Below are positions 1 to 7,380 of a DNA stretch of 42,307 nt, piece by piece; position 1 is the first letter of the stretch, and each line of letters opens with the position of its first letter. Made by a program: the position numbers and the translations under genes. The notes under the pieces are model-generated. The model had not been told where the DNA came from, ran no database searches, and was given only the letters and a program-made list of their open reading frames with translations. Source of the stretch: an uncultured Clostridia bacterium (lineage in GTDB: Bacteria; Bacillota; Clostridia; Christensenellales; CAG-1252). The stretch covers positions 1 through 42,307 of the forward strand of contig CAMOTC010000003.1 in assembly GCA_946625545.1 (NCBI GenBank). The letters are read 5' to 3'.

Positions 1-1
1 A

Positions 2-331
2 TCAAAAGAATTTGCGAAGCAGATCGTTATTCTATGCAGAGATATTAAACAAAACAGCCGCGAATCCGTGATGACAAATCAACTGCTCAGAAGCGGTACG
101 TCGATAGGCGCTAATATTCACGAAGCGCAGTACGCGCAAGGGACAAGGGACTTTATTTCAAAATTTGAAATATCGCTGAAGGAGGTTTACGAGACTGAGT
201 ATTGGCTTGACCTCTTGTTCGAAACGGGGTATATCGATGAACAAACCTACAAACCGATCCGTAACACTTGCGGTGTGATCAGACGTATGCTGATCTCTTC
301 CATAAAAACATTGAAGGAAAGCGAGGGATGA
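2..331 (+). CDS. four-helix bundle protein (S23/TIGR02436 family), 5' end outside window
   Basis: The reading frame is open from base 2, so the gene starts upstream of the window; the ATG at 68 in the ORF track is internal. The visible 109 residues carry the family signature: [15 protein letters not shown], then a long [22 protein letters not shown] helix and a C-terminal helix. Roughly the first ten residues are missing. The family is small (about 115-130 aa) and all-helical; it was first found as ORFs in intervening sequences of 23S rRNA genes but is also common as free-standing chromosomal genes. Its biochemical role is unknown. No rRNA sequence is visible here. It ends about 150 bp before tyrS, which has its own promoter, so the two are probably separate units. 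Confidence 0.85.
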   Translation, partial: SKEFAKQIVILCRDIKQNSRESVMTNQLLRSGTSIGANIHEAQYAQGTRDFISKFEISLKEVYETEYWLDLLFETGYIDEQTYKPIRNTCGVIRRMLISSIKTLKESEG

Positions 332-420
332 TCTATTAAGACTCGAGGAAAAGCACTTTTTCTCAAATCTGAATGATGAGATCATCAGCACGCACAGTTT
401 TCCTTTTTCCCCTCACTTAC

Positions 421-449
421 TTGCATTCCGAGCTTATAGATGGTATGAT
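421..449 (+). promoter_or_regulatory. tyrS promoter
   Basis: TTGCAT (421-426) and TATGAT (444-449) are separated by 17 bp. The predicted start near 456 gives a leader of about 27 nt with a GGAG ribosome binding site. That is too short for a T-box, which is a common way of controlling tyrS in Firmicutes. Confidence 0.7.
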
Positions 450-482
450 ATAAATATCATATTTGATAATGGAGTTTTACTT

Positions 483-1691
483 ATGAACGTAATGGACACC
501 TTGCGCGAAAGAGGATTTATCAAGCAGACCGTTTTCGAGGAGGACCTGTATAAGCTCCTCGGCTCGGAAAAGGTCAGCTTTTATATTGGGTTTGATCCCA
601 CGGCGGACAGCTTACACGTCGGACACTATCTCGCGATGATGGCGATGAGCCATATGCAGAGGGCTGGGCATCGTCCCATCGTCCTGATCGGCGGTGGCAC
701 GGGTATGATCGGCGATCCTTCGGGTCGTACCGATATGCGTAATATGCTGACTGCCGAGACCGTTCGTCATAACTGCGAGTGCTTTAAGAAGCAGATGAGC
801 CGTTTCTTCTCCTTCGAGGGGGATAACGCCGCGATCATGGTGAATAACGGCGATTGGCTATTAAACCTCAATTACGTGGATTTCCTGCGCGATATCGGCT
901 CTTTGTTCAGCGTAAATCGTATGTTGACCGCCGAATGCTATAAGAACCGCATGGAGAAGGGTCTCACGTTCCTTGAGTTTAACTATATGCTGATGCAGAG
1001 CTACGACTTCCTCGTGCTCTTCCAGAAATACGGCTGCGTACTTGAGTGCGGCGGCGACGATCAATGGAGCAATATGCTCGCAGGTGCTGACCTCATTCGG
1101 CGCAAGGAGGGCAAAGACGCCTTCGCGATGACTTTCCCCCTCCTCACGAATAGTGAAGGCAAAAAGATGGGTAAGACCGCCTCGGGCGCAGTATGGCTCT
1201 CTGCGGAAAAGACTTCTCCCTACGATTTCTACCAATATTGGCGCAACGTGGAGGACAGTGAGGTCAAGAAGTGCATGAAACTCCTGACCTTTATGCCGCT
1301 CGATGAGATCGAGGAGATGACCGCGCATCAGGACGAAAGGATCAACGCCGCGAAGGAGCGTCTCGCTTACGAGATCACCAAGATTGTGCACGGTGAGGAG
1401 ATCGCAGACGACGTGGTCAGAAAGGTCAAGGCGGCTTTCTCCGGTGACGTGGAGAATATGCCCACGGCAGAGATCCCCGCAGGAATGACGAAGGTCGTGG
1501 ATATCCTCGCGGAGGTAAAGTTCGCTCCGAGTAAGAGCGAAGCGCGCCGCTTGGTGCAGGGCGGAGCTGTCTCGGTGGACGGCGTCAAGATCACCGACGT
1601 CATGGCTGAGGTCAGCGATAGTCAGGTCGCGAACGGTTTTATCCTTTATAAAGGTAAAAAGAACCGTTTGAAGGTCACTTATTCCAAATAA
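483..1691 (+). CDS. tyrS: tyrosyl-tRNA synthetase
   Basis: Class I aminoacyl-tRNA synthetase of 402 aa that charges tRNA-Tyr with tyrosine in the cytoplasm. The HIGH-type motif is HVGH at residues 45-48 inside [12 protein letters not shown]. The KMSKS-type motif is KMGKT near residue 228. The tyrosine pocket motif [10 protein letters not shown] is present, and an S4-like RNA-binding domain occupies roughly residues 335-400 ([17 protein letters not shown]). The length is normal for bacterial TyrS. GGAG precedes the ATG. The gene is first in an operon with the YigZ-like gene, which starts one base after the tyrS stop codon. No T-box leader is visible. Confidence 0.97.
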   Translation: MNVMDTLRERGFIKQTVFEEDLYKLLGSEKVSFYIGFDPTADSLHVGHYLAMMAMSHMQRAGHRPIVLIGGGTGMIGDPSGRTDMRNMLTAETVRHNCECFKKQMSRFFSFEGDNAAIMVNNGDWLLNLNYVDFLRDIGSLFSVNRMLTAECYKNRMEKGLTFLEFNYMLMQSYDFLVLFQKYGCVLECGGDDQWSNMLAGADLIRRKEGKDAFAMTFPLLTNSEGKKMGKTASGAVWLSAEKTSPYDFYQYWRNVEDSEVKKCMKLLTFMPLDEIEEMTAHQDERINAAKERLAYEITKIVHGEEIADDVVRKVKAAFSGDVENMPTAEIPAGMTKVVDILAEVKFAPSKSEARRLVQGGAVSVDGVKITDVMAEVSDSQVANGFILYKGKKNRLKVTYSK

Positions 1692-2318
1692 ATGTATTTT
1701 ACCGTAGGGGGCGAGATGACGGCGGAGACGTCCGTCAAGCACAGCAAGTTTATCGCTTTTTGTTCGAGAGTCACTTGTGACGAGGAGGCGGAAGCCTTCG
1801 TGAAAACCATCAAAAAGCGCTATACCGACGCGACGCACGCCCCCTATGCTTATGTCCTGGGGGAGAGATCGGACAAGTCGCGCGCCAGTGACGACGGCGA
1901 GCCTTCGGGCACCTCGGGAGTTCCCATTCTCGAAACCATCAAAAATAACGGACTTACCAATACCGTCGTCGTGGTCGTCCGCTATTTCGGCGGGATCAAG
2001 CTCGGGACGGGCGGCCTCGCGCGCGCTTATTCCGACGCGGCGCTTGCGGCGCTGACTCTGGCGGGAAAGACTGCTTTTGATAAGTGTGCTGTATGTACGC
2101 TTTCGTGTGATTACACTTTTATCTCCATCGTTCAAAATCAAATATATGCCTTTAACGGGCTCATTCTCGGCGCTGAGTACGTAAATGGTGCGGAACTGAC
2201 CGTTGCCATCCCTTGCGGAAAGAAGCAAGGCTTCTATGCCGCCATCGCCGACGCGACGTCGGGGCGGGTCACTGCTGTCGAGATAGAGGAGCGTTACTGC
2301 GAGATCAAGGGGGAATGA
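1692..2318 (+). CDS. yigZ: YigZ/IMPACT family protein (UPF0029)
   Basis: A 208-aa member of the YigZ/IMPACT family, recognised from DGEPSGTSGVPIL (about residues 74-86) and YFGGIKLGTGGLARAY (about 103-118). The N-terminal domain has a ribosomal-protein-S5-like fold and the C-terminal half is a ferredoxin-like domain (DUF1949). Eukaryotic IMPACT regulates the kinase GCN2; the bacterial role is not established. The ATG directly abuts the tyrS stop with no obvious ribosome binding site, so translational coupling is likely. A later ATG (codon 9) follows a G-rich stretch, but the family N-terminus (FTV...SKFIA) supports the first one. Confidence 0.9.
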   Translation: MYFTVGGEMTAETSVKHSKFIAFCSRVTCDEEAEAFVKTIKKRYTDATHAPYAYVLGERSDKSRASDDGEPSGTSGVPILETIKNNGLTNTVVVVVRYFGGIKLGTGGLARAYSDAALAALTLAGKTAFDKCAVCTLSCDYTFISIVQNQIYAFNGLILGAEYVNGAELTVAIPCGKKQGFYAAIADATSGRVTAVEIEERYCEIKGE

Positions 2319-2319
2319 T

Positions 2320-3162
2320 ATGCTGAAGGACTTTTTGATCGGCAACTTTACCGATAGCGTCAATCAAACGGGAGTGACTGCGATCCTTTGTCCCAAGGGA
2401 GCAACGGGCGGGGTCAGCGTGCGCGGAGGTGCTCCCGCTACCCATGAGACCGATCTCTTGCGCTCGGAAAATACCGTGGATCGCGTCAACGCTGTCGTGT
2501 TGTCGGGTGGGAGTGCTTTCGGTTTAGAATCTATCTCGGGTGTGATGCAGTATTTGTCAGAGCAGGGCTTCGGCTTTGACGCAGGCTGCTACAAGGTCCC
2601 GATCTGTTGCGGCGCATCTATCTACGATCTCGAATGTGGAAACTTTGCTTATCCCGATAAAGCCGCGGGCTACTCGGCGGCAAAGGATGCAAAAGAGATC
2701 AGCGAGACGTACGGCAGGATAGGCGCAGGTACGGGCGCGACTGTCGCGAAACTCGGTGGCAAAGCGAATGCGATCCCCTCGGGAATGGCTGTCTCTATGC
2801 TAAAAAAAGGAGATCTCGAGGTCGCAGTCGTCAGCGTAGTCAACGCTCTCGGCAATATCTATGATCCCATAAAGGGTGAACCCATCGCTTGCTCGGAGGG
2901 GCGGTCGGTCTCTCCCTTTACAAATACGACGATCTCCTGCGTGATCACAAATGCAAGGCTGACCAAGGCGCAGGCAAATAAACTCGCCGATGCGACGCAG
3001 GACGCTTATGCTCGGTGCATTCGTCCCGTGCATACCCCTTACGACGGCGACACCATCTTTCTCCTCGCAAGCGGAGAGGTCGAGGCGAATATCCTCGACA
3101 TCCAAATGCTCGTTGACGAGGTATGCTGTCACGCGATCGTGAAGGCGGTGCGGCATGGTTAA
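2320..3162 (+). CDS. P1 family peptidase (DmpA/NylC-type N-terminal nucleophile hydrolase)
   Basis: A 280-aa protein of peptidase family P1 (L-aminopeptidase/D-esterase DmpA, nylon-oligomer hydrolase NylC). Supporting segments are the N-terminal GVTAILCPKGATGGVSVRGG, the VNAVVLSGGSAFGLES stretch, and PFTNTTISCVITNARLTKAQ. In NylC, autocleavage occurs between Asn and Thr and frees the catalytic Thr; the equivalent bond here would be N202/T203. Known members release N-terminal residues from peptides, esters or amides; the substrate of this one cannot be told. It is shorter than many family members (about 320-370 aa). The gene starts just after yigZ with a GGGGGAA ribosome binding site and overlaps the next gene by 8 bp. 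Confidence 0.88.
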   Translation: MLKDFLIGNFTDSVNQTGVTAILCPKGATGGVSVRGGAPATHETDLLRSENTVDRVNAVVLSGGSAFGLESISGVMQYLSEQGFGFDAGCYKVPICCGASIYDLECGNFAYPDKAAGYSAAKDAKEISETYGRIGAGTGATVAKLGGKANAIPSGMAVSMLKKGDLEVAVVSVVNALGNIYDPIKGEPIACSEGRSVSPFTNTTISCVITNARLTKAQANKLADATQDAYARCIRPVHTPYDGDTIFLLASGEVEANILDIQMLVDEVCCHAIVKAVRHG

Positions 3163-4648
3163 GCTTCTCTCCGTAATCGCGGCGAAGAGCGCCGATGAAA
3201 AGACCATTCGCGGAGGGATCACCTCCGTTGAATTGATGCGGAGAGTCGCGAAGGGCGTCTTGGACGCCTGTCCTCCCGAGGAAGGACGATCTTTGATCGT
3301 CAGCGGAAAGGGCGGCAACGGCGGTGACGGATATGCTCTCTATCTCCTGATGCGGGAAAGGGGGTTTGCCGTCGATCTCGTGGACTTCGGAGACAGCAAG
3401 CACGAAGGCGCAAAGGAGCTCCGCAGAGACTGCGAGAGTGATGTCAACCCCTTTAACGATACATTTGATTTTTCACAGTATAAGACGATCTATGACTGTA
3501 TCTTTGGGATCGGGCTTACGCGCCCGGCGTCAAGGGAGATGCTTGCCGCGATACGCAAGATAAACGCATCGAAAGCGCACGTCGTCTCGGTAGATATCGC
3601 GAGCGGGCTCTCTGCGGACAGCGGGATCGCGCTCGGTGACGCCGTTCACGCGGACGTCACGATCTGCGTGCAAGAACTGAAAGAAGGCTGTTTTCTGAAT
3701 GACGGCTTGGACTGTTCGGGCTCTGTCGGCGCTCTCGACGTCGGCATTTGCGAAGGGGAGGCTGACGCATTCCTCCTCGAGGAATCTGACGTTTTGGCGC
3801 TTTTCCCGCCTCTCAAACGAAACGTACATAAAGGCTCCCTCGGCAGGCTATCCGTCATCGCGGGGAGTGAGTCTTATTCGGGCGCCGCTGTCATCGCTGA
3901 GCTTGGCGCCGCGGCATTTGCGCTCGGGGACGGACTCGTCAAGCTCTGTATCCCGGAGTGTATCCTCTATCCTGTGATGAATAAGATCACGGAATGCACT
4001 CTCCTATCCTGTCCCTCTCGCGAGGGGCATATCGCTTACGACGTACCGACTATCGACAAGGCTATAAACGGTGCGAACGCGGTGCTTTTCGGAAACGGCG
4101 TTGATATCTCGGAGGACGGCAGGGCGATCCTACGCTATCTCATAAAGAACGTCAAAGTCCCTCTCGTGCTCGACGCAGACGGCATCAATCTGCTTGCAGA
4201 GGAGCCCGATCCCTTACGCGAGCGCTCCGCCGTGACAGTCTTGACTCCTCATCCGCGCGAGATGTCTCGCCTGATGGGACTCCCGCTTGATGAGATCCTC
4301 TCCGATCCCGTATCGTATGCGAAAGAGTTTGCCGCGCGCTACGGGGTGATCGTCGCGCTCAAGGGTGCTTCTACCGTCGTTACGGACGGCAGTGAGGCTG
4401 TGATCTCTATCTCGGGGAGTGCGGGTATGGCAAAAGGCGGTAGTGGAGATCTCCTCGCGGGATCGATCGCCGCGCTCCTTGCCGGCGGACGTGAAGCTAT
4501 GCTCGCGACGTACGGAGCCGCGTATATCCTCGGCGTTGCAGGGGAAGGTGCGGCGGAAGAAATGGGGGAATATTCCTCTCTCCCCACCGATACGCATCGG
4601 CATATCGCCTCCGTCGTGAAATATCTCTCTCAAAAAGCAGTAGAATAG
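3155..4648 (+). CDS. nnr: bifunctional NAD(P)H-hydrate epimerase / ADP-dependent NAD(P)H-hydrate dehydratase
   Basis: A 497-aa fusion that repairs hydrated NAD(P)H. The N-terminal YjeF_N epimerase domain (about 1-210) has VSGKGGNGGDGYAL, CIFGIGL and VSVDIASGLSAD. The C-terminal ribokinase-like dehydratase (about 220-495) has HKGSLGRLSVIAGS, LTPHPREMSRL and the ADP-binding AKGGSGDLLAG. Length and domain order match YjeF-type fusions. It overlaps the P1 peptidase gene by 8 bp, so translation is probably coupled. Its stop (4646-4648) abuts the stop of the convergent mazF with no spacer, so the two transcripts run into each other. Confidence 0.95.
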   Translation: MVKLLSVIAAKSADEKTIRGGITSVELMRRVAKGVLDACPPEEGRSLIVSGKGGNGGDGYALYLLMRERGFAVDLVDFGDSKHEGAKELRRDCESDVNPFNDTFDFSQYKTIYDCIFGIGLTRPASREMLAAIRKINASKAHVVSVDIASGLSADSGIALGDAVHADVTICVQELKEGCFLNDGLDCSGSVGALDVGICEGEADAFLLEESDVLALFPPLKRNVHKGSLGRLSVIAGSESYSGAAVIAELGAAAFALGDGLVKLCIPECILYPVMNKITECTLLSCPSREGHIAYDVPTIDKAINGANAVLFGNGVDISEDGRAILRYLIKNVKVPLVLDADGINLLAEEPDPLRERSAVTVLTPHPREMSRLMGLPLDEILSDPVSYAKEFAARYGVIVALKGASTVVTDGSEAVISISGSAGMAKGGSGDLLAGSIAALLAGGREAMLATYGAAYILGVAGEGAAEEMGEYSSLPTDTHRHIASVVKYLSQKAVE

Positions 4649-4993
4649 TCAGTCGAAAAATCCGAGACTGATCAAAAGTGCGTCGTTGACTCTCTTCATC
4701 ATATCCAGGGGCAGGATACCGATCCTTTCGCGCAGCCTGCGCTTATCGATGGTACGGATCTGCTCGAGGAGGACGACGGAGTCCTTCGCGAGGCCGTAGT
4801 CTCCTGCGGATAGGGCGATGTGCGTCGGCAGTTTCGCCTTGCCCATCTGACTGGTGACGGCGGCTGCGATCACGGTCGGGCTATACTTATTACCGATATC
4901 GTTCTGCACGACGAGAACGGGGCGCACACCCCCTTGCTCGCTGCCCACGACAGGGCTGAGATCGGCATAATACAGTTCACCTCGCTTGATCAT
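4649..4993 (-). CDS. mazF: MazF/PemK/EndoA-type mRNA interferase, no adjacent antitoxin
   Basis: A 114-aa toxin of the MazF/EndoA family, sequence-specific RNases that cleave mRNA. It has the N-terminal [21 protein letters not shown], the catalytic-Arg segment [12 protein letters not shown] and the AAAVTSQ strand, ending in [11 protein letters not shown] as in Bacillus EndoA. A GAGGTGA ribosome binding site precedes the ATG. In Bacillus the antitoxin gene lies directly upstream of the toxin gene. Here the 174 bp upstream of mazF hold no ORF on the - strand before the divergent pilT, so no cognate antitoxin is encoded next to it. The family call is firm; whether the toxin is active or controlled from elsewhere cannot be seen. 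Confidence 0.93.
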   Translation of the reverse strand: MIKRGELYYADLSPVVGSEQGGVRPVLVVQNDIGNKYSPTVIAAAVTSQMGKAKLPTHIALSAGDYGLAKDSVVLLEQIRTIDKRRLRERIGILPLDMMKRVNDALLISLGFFD

Positions 4994-5091
4994 CGCGTCA
5001 CCTCACTTCACCCCTTGACGCTCACTACATTGTATGTATCTCGGCGGTGGGGTGCCATAGATATCATTGCCTCGGGCGAAAAACTTTATAC

Positions 5092-5120
5092 TTGCAAGAT
5101 CATAGGATATATGGTAAAAT
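5092..5120 (+). promoter_or_regulatory. pilT promoter
   Basis: TTGCAA (5092-5097), a 17-bp spacer and TAAAAT (5115-5120). The leader is about 40 nt and has an AAAAGGGG ribosome binding site. Confidence 0.65.
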
Positions 5121-5167
5121 AGAATATACTTAATTCACGCTCGGATATCCGAGAAAAGGGGAACCAC

Positions 5168-6226
5168 ATGGTAACGATCAAAGAACTACTGAAACTCGCG
5201 CTCCAGCAGAAAGCATCCGACCTTCATATCACCGTGAAGTCCGCTCCGGTGCTCCGCGTCTCGGGTACATTCCGCTATTTCAAGACCGCTCCGCTCACAC
5301 CCGAAGATACCGAGCAGATGTGCCGCGATCTCCTCGATGAGAATAATTGGCAGAAGCTCCAGAAACTCGGCGAAGTGGACGTCGCCGTTGCCCTTGGGGA
5401 AAACCGTTTCCGTGTGAACGCATTTCGTCAAAAAGGATGCTATGCGATCGCCATTCGTACGATCAATAGCGTGATCCCCTCCTTCCCCGCGCTCGGTCTC
5501 CCGAATACGATGCTCGATCTCTGCAATAAGAGCAGGGGTATCATCCTCGTCACAGGTCCGACCGGTAGCGGTAAGTCTACGACCCTCGCCTCGATGATAG
5601 ATTACATCAACAATCATCGTAGCGCGCATATCATCACACTCGAAGATCCTATCGAGTATTATCACAACCATATCAAGAGCATCGTCAATCAGCGTGAGAT
5701 AGGCAACGATACGCGCTCCTTTGCGGCGGCGCTCCGCGCCTCCCTTCGTCAGGATCCCGACGTCATCCAAGTGGGCGAAATGCGTGACCTTGAAACCATT
5801 TCTACCGCTATCACCGCTGCAGAAACGGGTCACTTGGTCATGAGCACCTTGCATACCATCGGTGCGGCGAATACCGTCGACCGTATGGTGGACGTCTTTC
5901 CCTCCTATCAGCAACAGCAGGTCAGACTGCAGCTCTCGATGGTGCTCGTAGCGGTTATCTCTCAGCAGCTTATCCCCAAAGCCGACGGCTCGGGGCGTGT
6001 CGCAGCTCTCGAGATCATGCTCAATCATCCCGCGATCAGCGCTCTGATCCGTGAAGGAAAGACCCATCAGATCGCAAATACCATCATGACCAATAGGACG
6101 AGCGGTATGATGCTGATGGACGACTCTATCGCAAATTATCTCCGTCAGGGCATCATTACGCAGGAGAAGGCGATCCTCTACTCCGTCGATCCCGATTATA
6201 TGCTCGCACAGGCAAAGAAGGGTTGA
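5168..6226 (+). CDS. pilT: type IV pilus twitching ATPase PilT
   Basis: A 352-aa hexameric ATPase that powers pilus retraction from the cytoplasmic face of the membrane. An N-terminal PAS-like domain (KASDLHIT, about 16-24) is followed by Walker A GPTGSGKST at about 131-139, an Asp box ITLEDPIEY, Walker B-like DPDVIQVGEMRD, and the His box GHLVMSTLHT. The C-terminal segment AISALIREGKTHQI matches the AIRNLIRE motif that separates PilT from the extension ATPase PilB. It stands alone with its own promoter; no pilB, pilC or pilM-Q genes are in the window, though a pilin-like gene lies about 640 bp downstream. A competence or DNA-uptake role is possible. Confidence 0.96.
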   Translation: MVTIKELLKLALQQKASDLHITVKSAPVLRVSGTFRYFKTAPLTPEDTEQMCRDLLDENNWQKLQKLGEVDVAVALGENRFRVNAFRQKGCYAIAIRTINSVIPSFPALGLPNTMLDLCNKSRGIILVTGPTGSGKSTTLASMIDYINNHRSAHIITLEDPIEYYHNHIKSIVNQREIGNDTRSFAAALRASLRQDPDVIQVGEMRDLETISTAITAAETGHLVMSTLHTIGAANTVDRMVDVFPSYQQQQVRLQLSMVLVAVISQQLIPKADGSGRVAALEIMLNHPAISALIREGKTHQIANTIMTNRTSGMMLMDDSIANYLRQGIITQEKAILYSVDPDYMLAQAKKG

Positions 6227-6269
6227 TAGGAAAAAATCGTAGATTTTCAGGAAAATATCCTTTTATTGC

Positions 6270-6298
6270 TTGACAAAGCACGGGTAAACCTTTACTAT
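6270..6298 (+). promoter_or_regulatory. tRNA-Leu promoter
   Basis: TTGACA (6270-6275), 17 bp, TACTAT (6293-6298). The predicted start is about 8 bp before the mature 5' end of the tRNA. Confidence 0.7.
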
Positions 6299-6312
6299 AG
6301 TCATTGTCATTC

Positions 6313-6395
6313 GCGATCATGGCGGAACAGGCAGACGCGTACGTTTGAGGGGCGTATGGGCAACCATGGGGGTTCAAGTCCCCCTGATCGCACCA
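6313..6395 (+). tRNA. tRNA-Leu(GAG)
   Basis: An 83-nt tRNA including an encoded CCA. The acceptor stem GCGATCA pairs perfectly with TGATCGC. The anticodon stem TACGT/GCGTA encloses the loop TTGAGGG, giving anticodon GAG (leucine, CUU/CUC codons). The variable arm TGG-GCAA-CCA is long, as expected for a class II tRNA, and the T arm is GGGGG-TTCAAGT-CCCCC. A promoter lies just upstream and a strong terminator just downstream, so it is a single-gene unit. Confidence 0.93.
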
Positions 6396-6422
6396 AGAGC
6401 ACTTGCTTCGGCAAGTGCTTTT
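6378..6422 (+). repeat. direct repeat, copy A (tRNA-Leu 3' end plus terminator)
   Basis: These 45 bases, from the T arm through the acceptor 3' strand, CCA and terminator hairpin, recur at 6541-6585 with one mismatch (G6415 to A6578). The first 37 bases are identical. Confidence 0.92.
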
Positions 6423-6425
6423 TGC
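6398..6425 (+). terminator. intrinsic terminator of tRNA-Leu
   Basis: A 9-bp stem AGCACTTGC / GCAAGTGCT with a TTCG tetraloop, followed by a T run. Confidence 0.9.
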
Positions 6426-6540
6426 TTTGTTTTTGGGGGACTTGAACGGGTGGGGAGCGCCGACTGATAAAGGTGGATTAGCACGTTAGGCGGCGCCAAA
6501 GGCGAGCGTGCACAGCGTTTGCCACCTCGGTGAGATGGAT
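6423..6540. other. non-coding segment between the two tRNA-end repeats
   Basis: No credible ORF or RNA gene. It contains a 13-base inverted copy of the tRNA T arm (gggggacttgaac, 6435-6447, against 6372-6384) and a GC-rich stretch around ggcggcgcc. It could be a decayed insertion or the remains of a second tRNA or an attachment region. Confidence 0.5.
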
Positions 6541-6585
6541 GTCCCCCTGATCGCACCAAGAGCACTTGCTTCGGCAAATGCTTTT
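6541..6585 (+). repeat. direct repeat, copy B (tRNA 3'-end fragment)
   Basis: Second copy of the tRNA-Leu 3' end and terminator. The upstream 5' part of a tRNA is not present, so this is a fragment rather than a working gene. The single mismatch puts a C-A mispair in the hairpin stem, weakening it as a terminator. Confidence 0.9.
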
Positions 6586-6806
6586 AGTTTTTTTCTGCTT
6601 AGTTATATTGGATTTCTTTTCTCTTGTTATTGGATCACCGTAGGATGATCTGAGTCTATGGGGGAGGGCAGCACAAATCATCCCTAACTTCAATAGAGTA
6701 AAAAAGATAACCGGCATAATCGCTTATAAATCATAATAATCGGAGAAAAACGAAAGAGAAAGAAGCGAATTTGCGTCTTTTTTCATAATAAATACGAAAT
6801 TCGGTA
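6586..6806. other. intergenic stretch without recognisable genes
   Basis: AT-rich and without a convincing ORF on either strand. The 79-aa - strand frame at 6478-6717 runs through the tRNA fragment and has no family features. Nothing else is recognised before the pilin promoter. Confidence 0.6.
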
Positions 6807-6835
6807 TTGACAATAAATAACAATCAATATATAAT
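6807..6835 (+). promoter_or_regulatory. consensus sigma-A promoter of the pilin-like gene
   Basis: TTGACA (6807-6812), exactly 17 bp, TATAAT (6830-6835): a full consensus match, implying strong expression. The ORF-track start at 6807 is the -35 box itself and cannot be the real start. Confidence 0.85.
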
Positions 6836-6866
6836 TATTGTAGAAATCTCTAAACGGAGGCTAATT

Positions 6867-7292
6867 ATGTTTTATAATTTCAAAAAGAATAAGAAAGCTT
6901 TTACCTTGGTCGAGCTTATCGTCGTTATCGCGATCATCGCGATCCTCGGCGCTGTCGTCGGCGTGACGGTTTCTTCGTTTGTTGATAAGGCGAGAGTGTC
7001 CGCTGCCGAGTCTCCCCTCGATGATCTGAAGAAATATTGGGATACCGGAATTACTGATAATTTGACTCTTAGTGCGCTAGTCGCTTCGATTTTTGGCGAA
7101 AGCGAGAGGGCTAACTTCTCCTGCAGTTCCGATGCTTGGGGTACAAAAGTCAGCAAGCTCGGCACCATTAATATCTTCTATCATGATGATGCCAGTGGTG
7201 ATTACTACGGCAAACTCGCTGTTACGAGCGGTACCCCCGGTGAGGTCTCCTCTTCCAAGACTGCTCCGACCAATCCTGTTAAGTATAAATAA
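6867..7292 (+). CDS. type IV prepilin-like protein
   Basis: A 141-aa secreted pilin-like protein with a short basic leader (MFYNFKKNKKA) followed by the class III signal FTLVELIVVIAIIAILGAV. Prepilin peptidase should cut between A11 and F12; the residue at -1 is Ala rather than the usual Gly. Glu5 of the mature protein, needed for assembly, is present. The C-terminal region is short and Ser/Thr/Gly-rich with no recognised domain, so it may be a major or a minor pilin. The start at 6867 is chosen because CGGAGG lies 6 bp upstream and the frame's earlier start falls in the promoter. A terminator follows, so the gene is transcribed alone. PilT is encoded just upstream. Confidence 0.88.
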   Translation: MFYNFKKNKKAFTLVELIVVIAIIAILGAVVGVTVSSFVDKARVSAAESPLDDLKKYWDTGITDNLTLSALVASIFGESERANFSCSSDAWGTKVSKLGTINIFYHDDASGDYYGKLAVTSGTPGEVSSSKTAPTNPVKYK

Positions 7293-7307
7293 TTCATGCT
7301 GAACGTT

Positions 7308-7343
7308 GCCGCTTGTCATTTCCTTGACAAGCGGCATTTTTTT
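7308..7343 (+). terminator. intrinsic terminator after pilin-like gene
   Basis: An 11-bp perfect stem GCCGCTTGTCA / TGACAAGCGGC with a short loop and seven T's. Its 3' arm supplies the -35 box of the degV promoter. Confidence 0.9.
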
Positions 7344-7352
7344 ATTTATTAT
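7324..7352 (+). promoter_or_regulatory. degV promoter overlapping the upstream terminator
   Basis: TTGACA (7324-7329) lies in the loop end and 3' arm of the terminator hairpin, 17 bp before TATTAT (7347-7352). The predicted start is near 7359, with a CGGAGGG ribosome binding site before the ATG at 7381. Confidence 0.65.
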
Positions 7353-7380
7353 ATAAATAAATCCTTTCATCGGAGGGTAT

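Noticed and set aside
332-482. Possible T-box leader upstream of tyrS
   Set aside because: The promoter at 421-449 leaves only about 27 nt of leader, and no T-box sequence or specifier hairpin is present.
861-2363. 500-aa - strand ORF opposite tyrS and yigZ
   Set aside because: It is a codon-bias shadow; both + strand proteins have clear family motifs, and this frame has none and no ribosome binding site.
6478-6717. 79-aa - strand ORF in the tRNA downstream region
   Set aside because: It runs through the duplicated tRNA fragment, has no ribosome binding site and no family features.
6807-6866. ORF-track N-terminal extension of the pilin-like protein
   Set aside because: It starts in the -35 box and spans the promoter; the leader peptide and ribosome binding site place the start at 6867.
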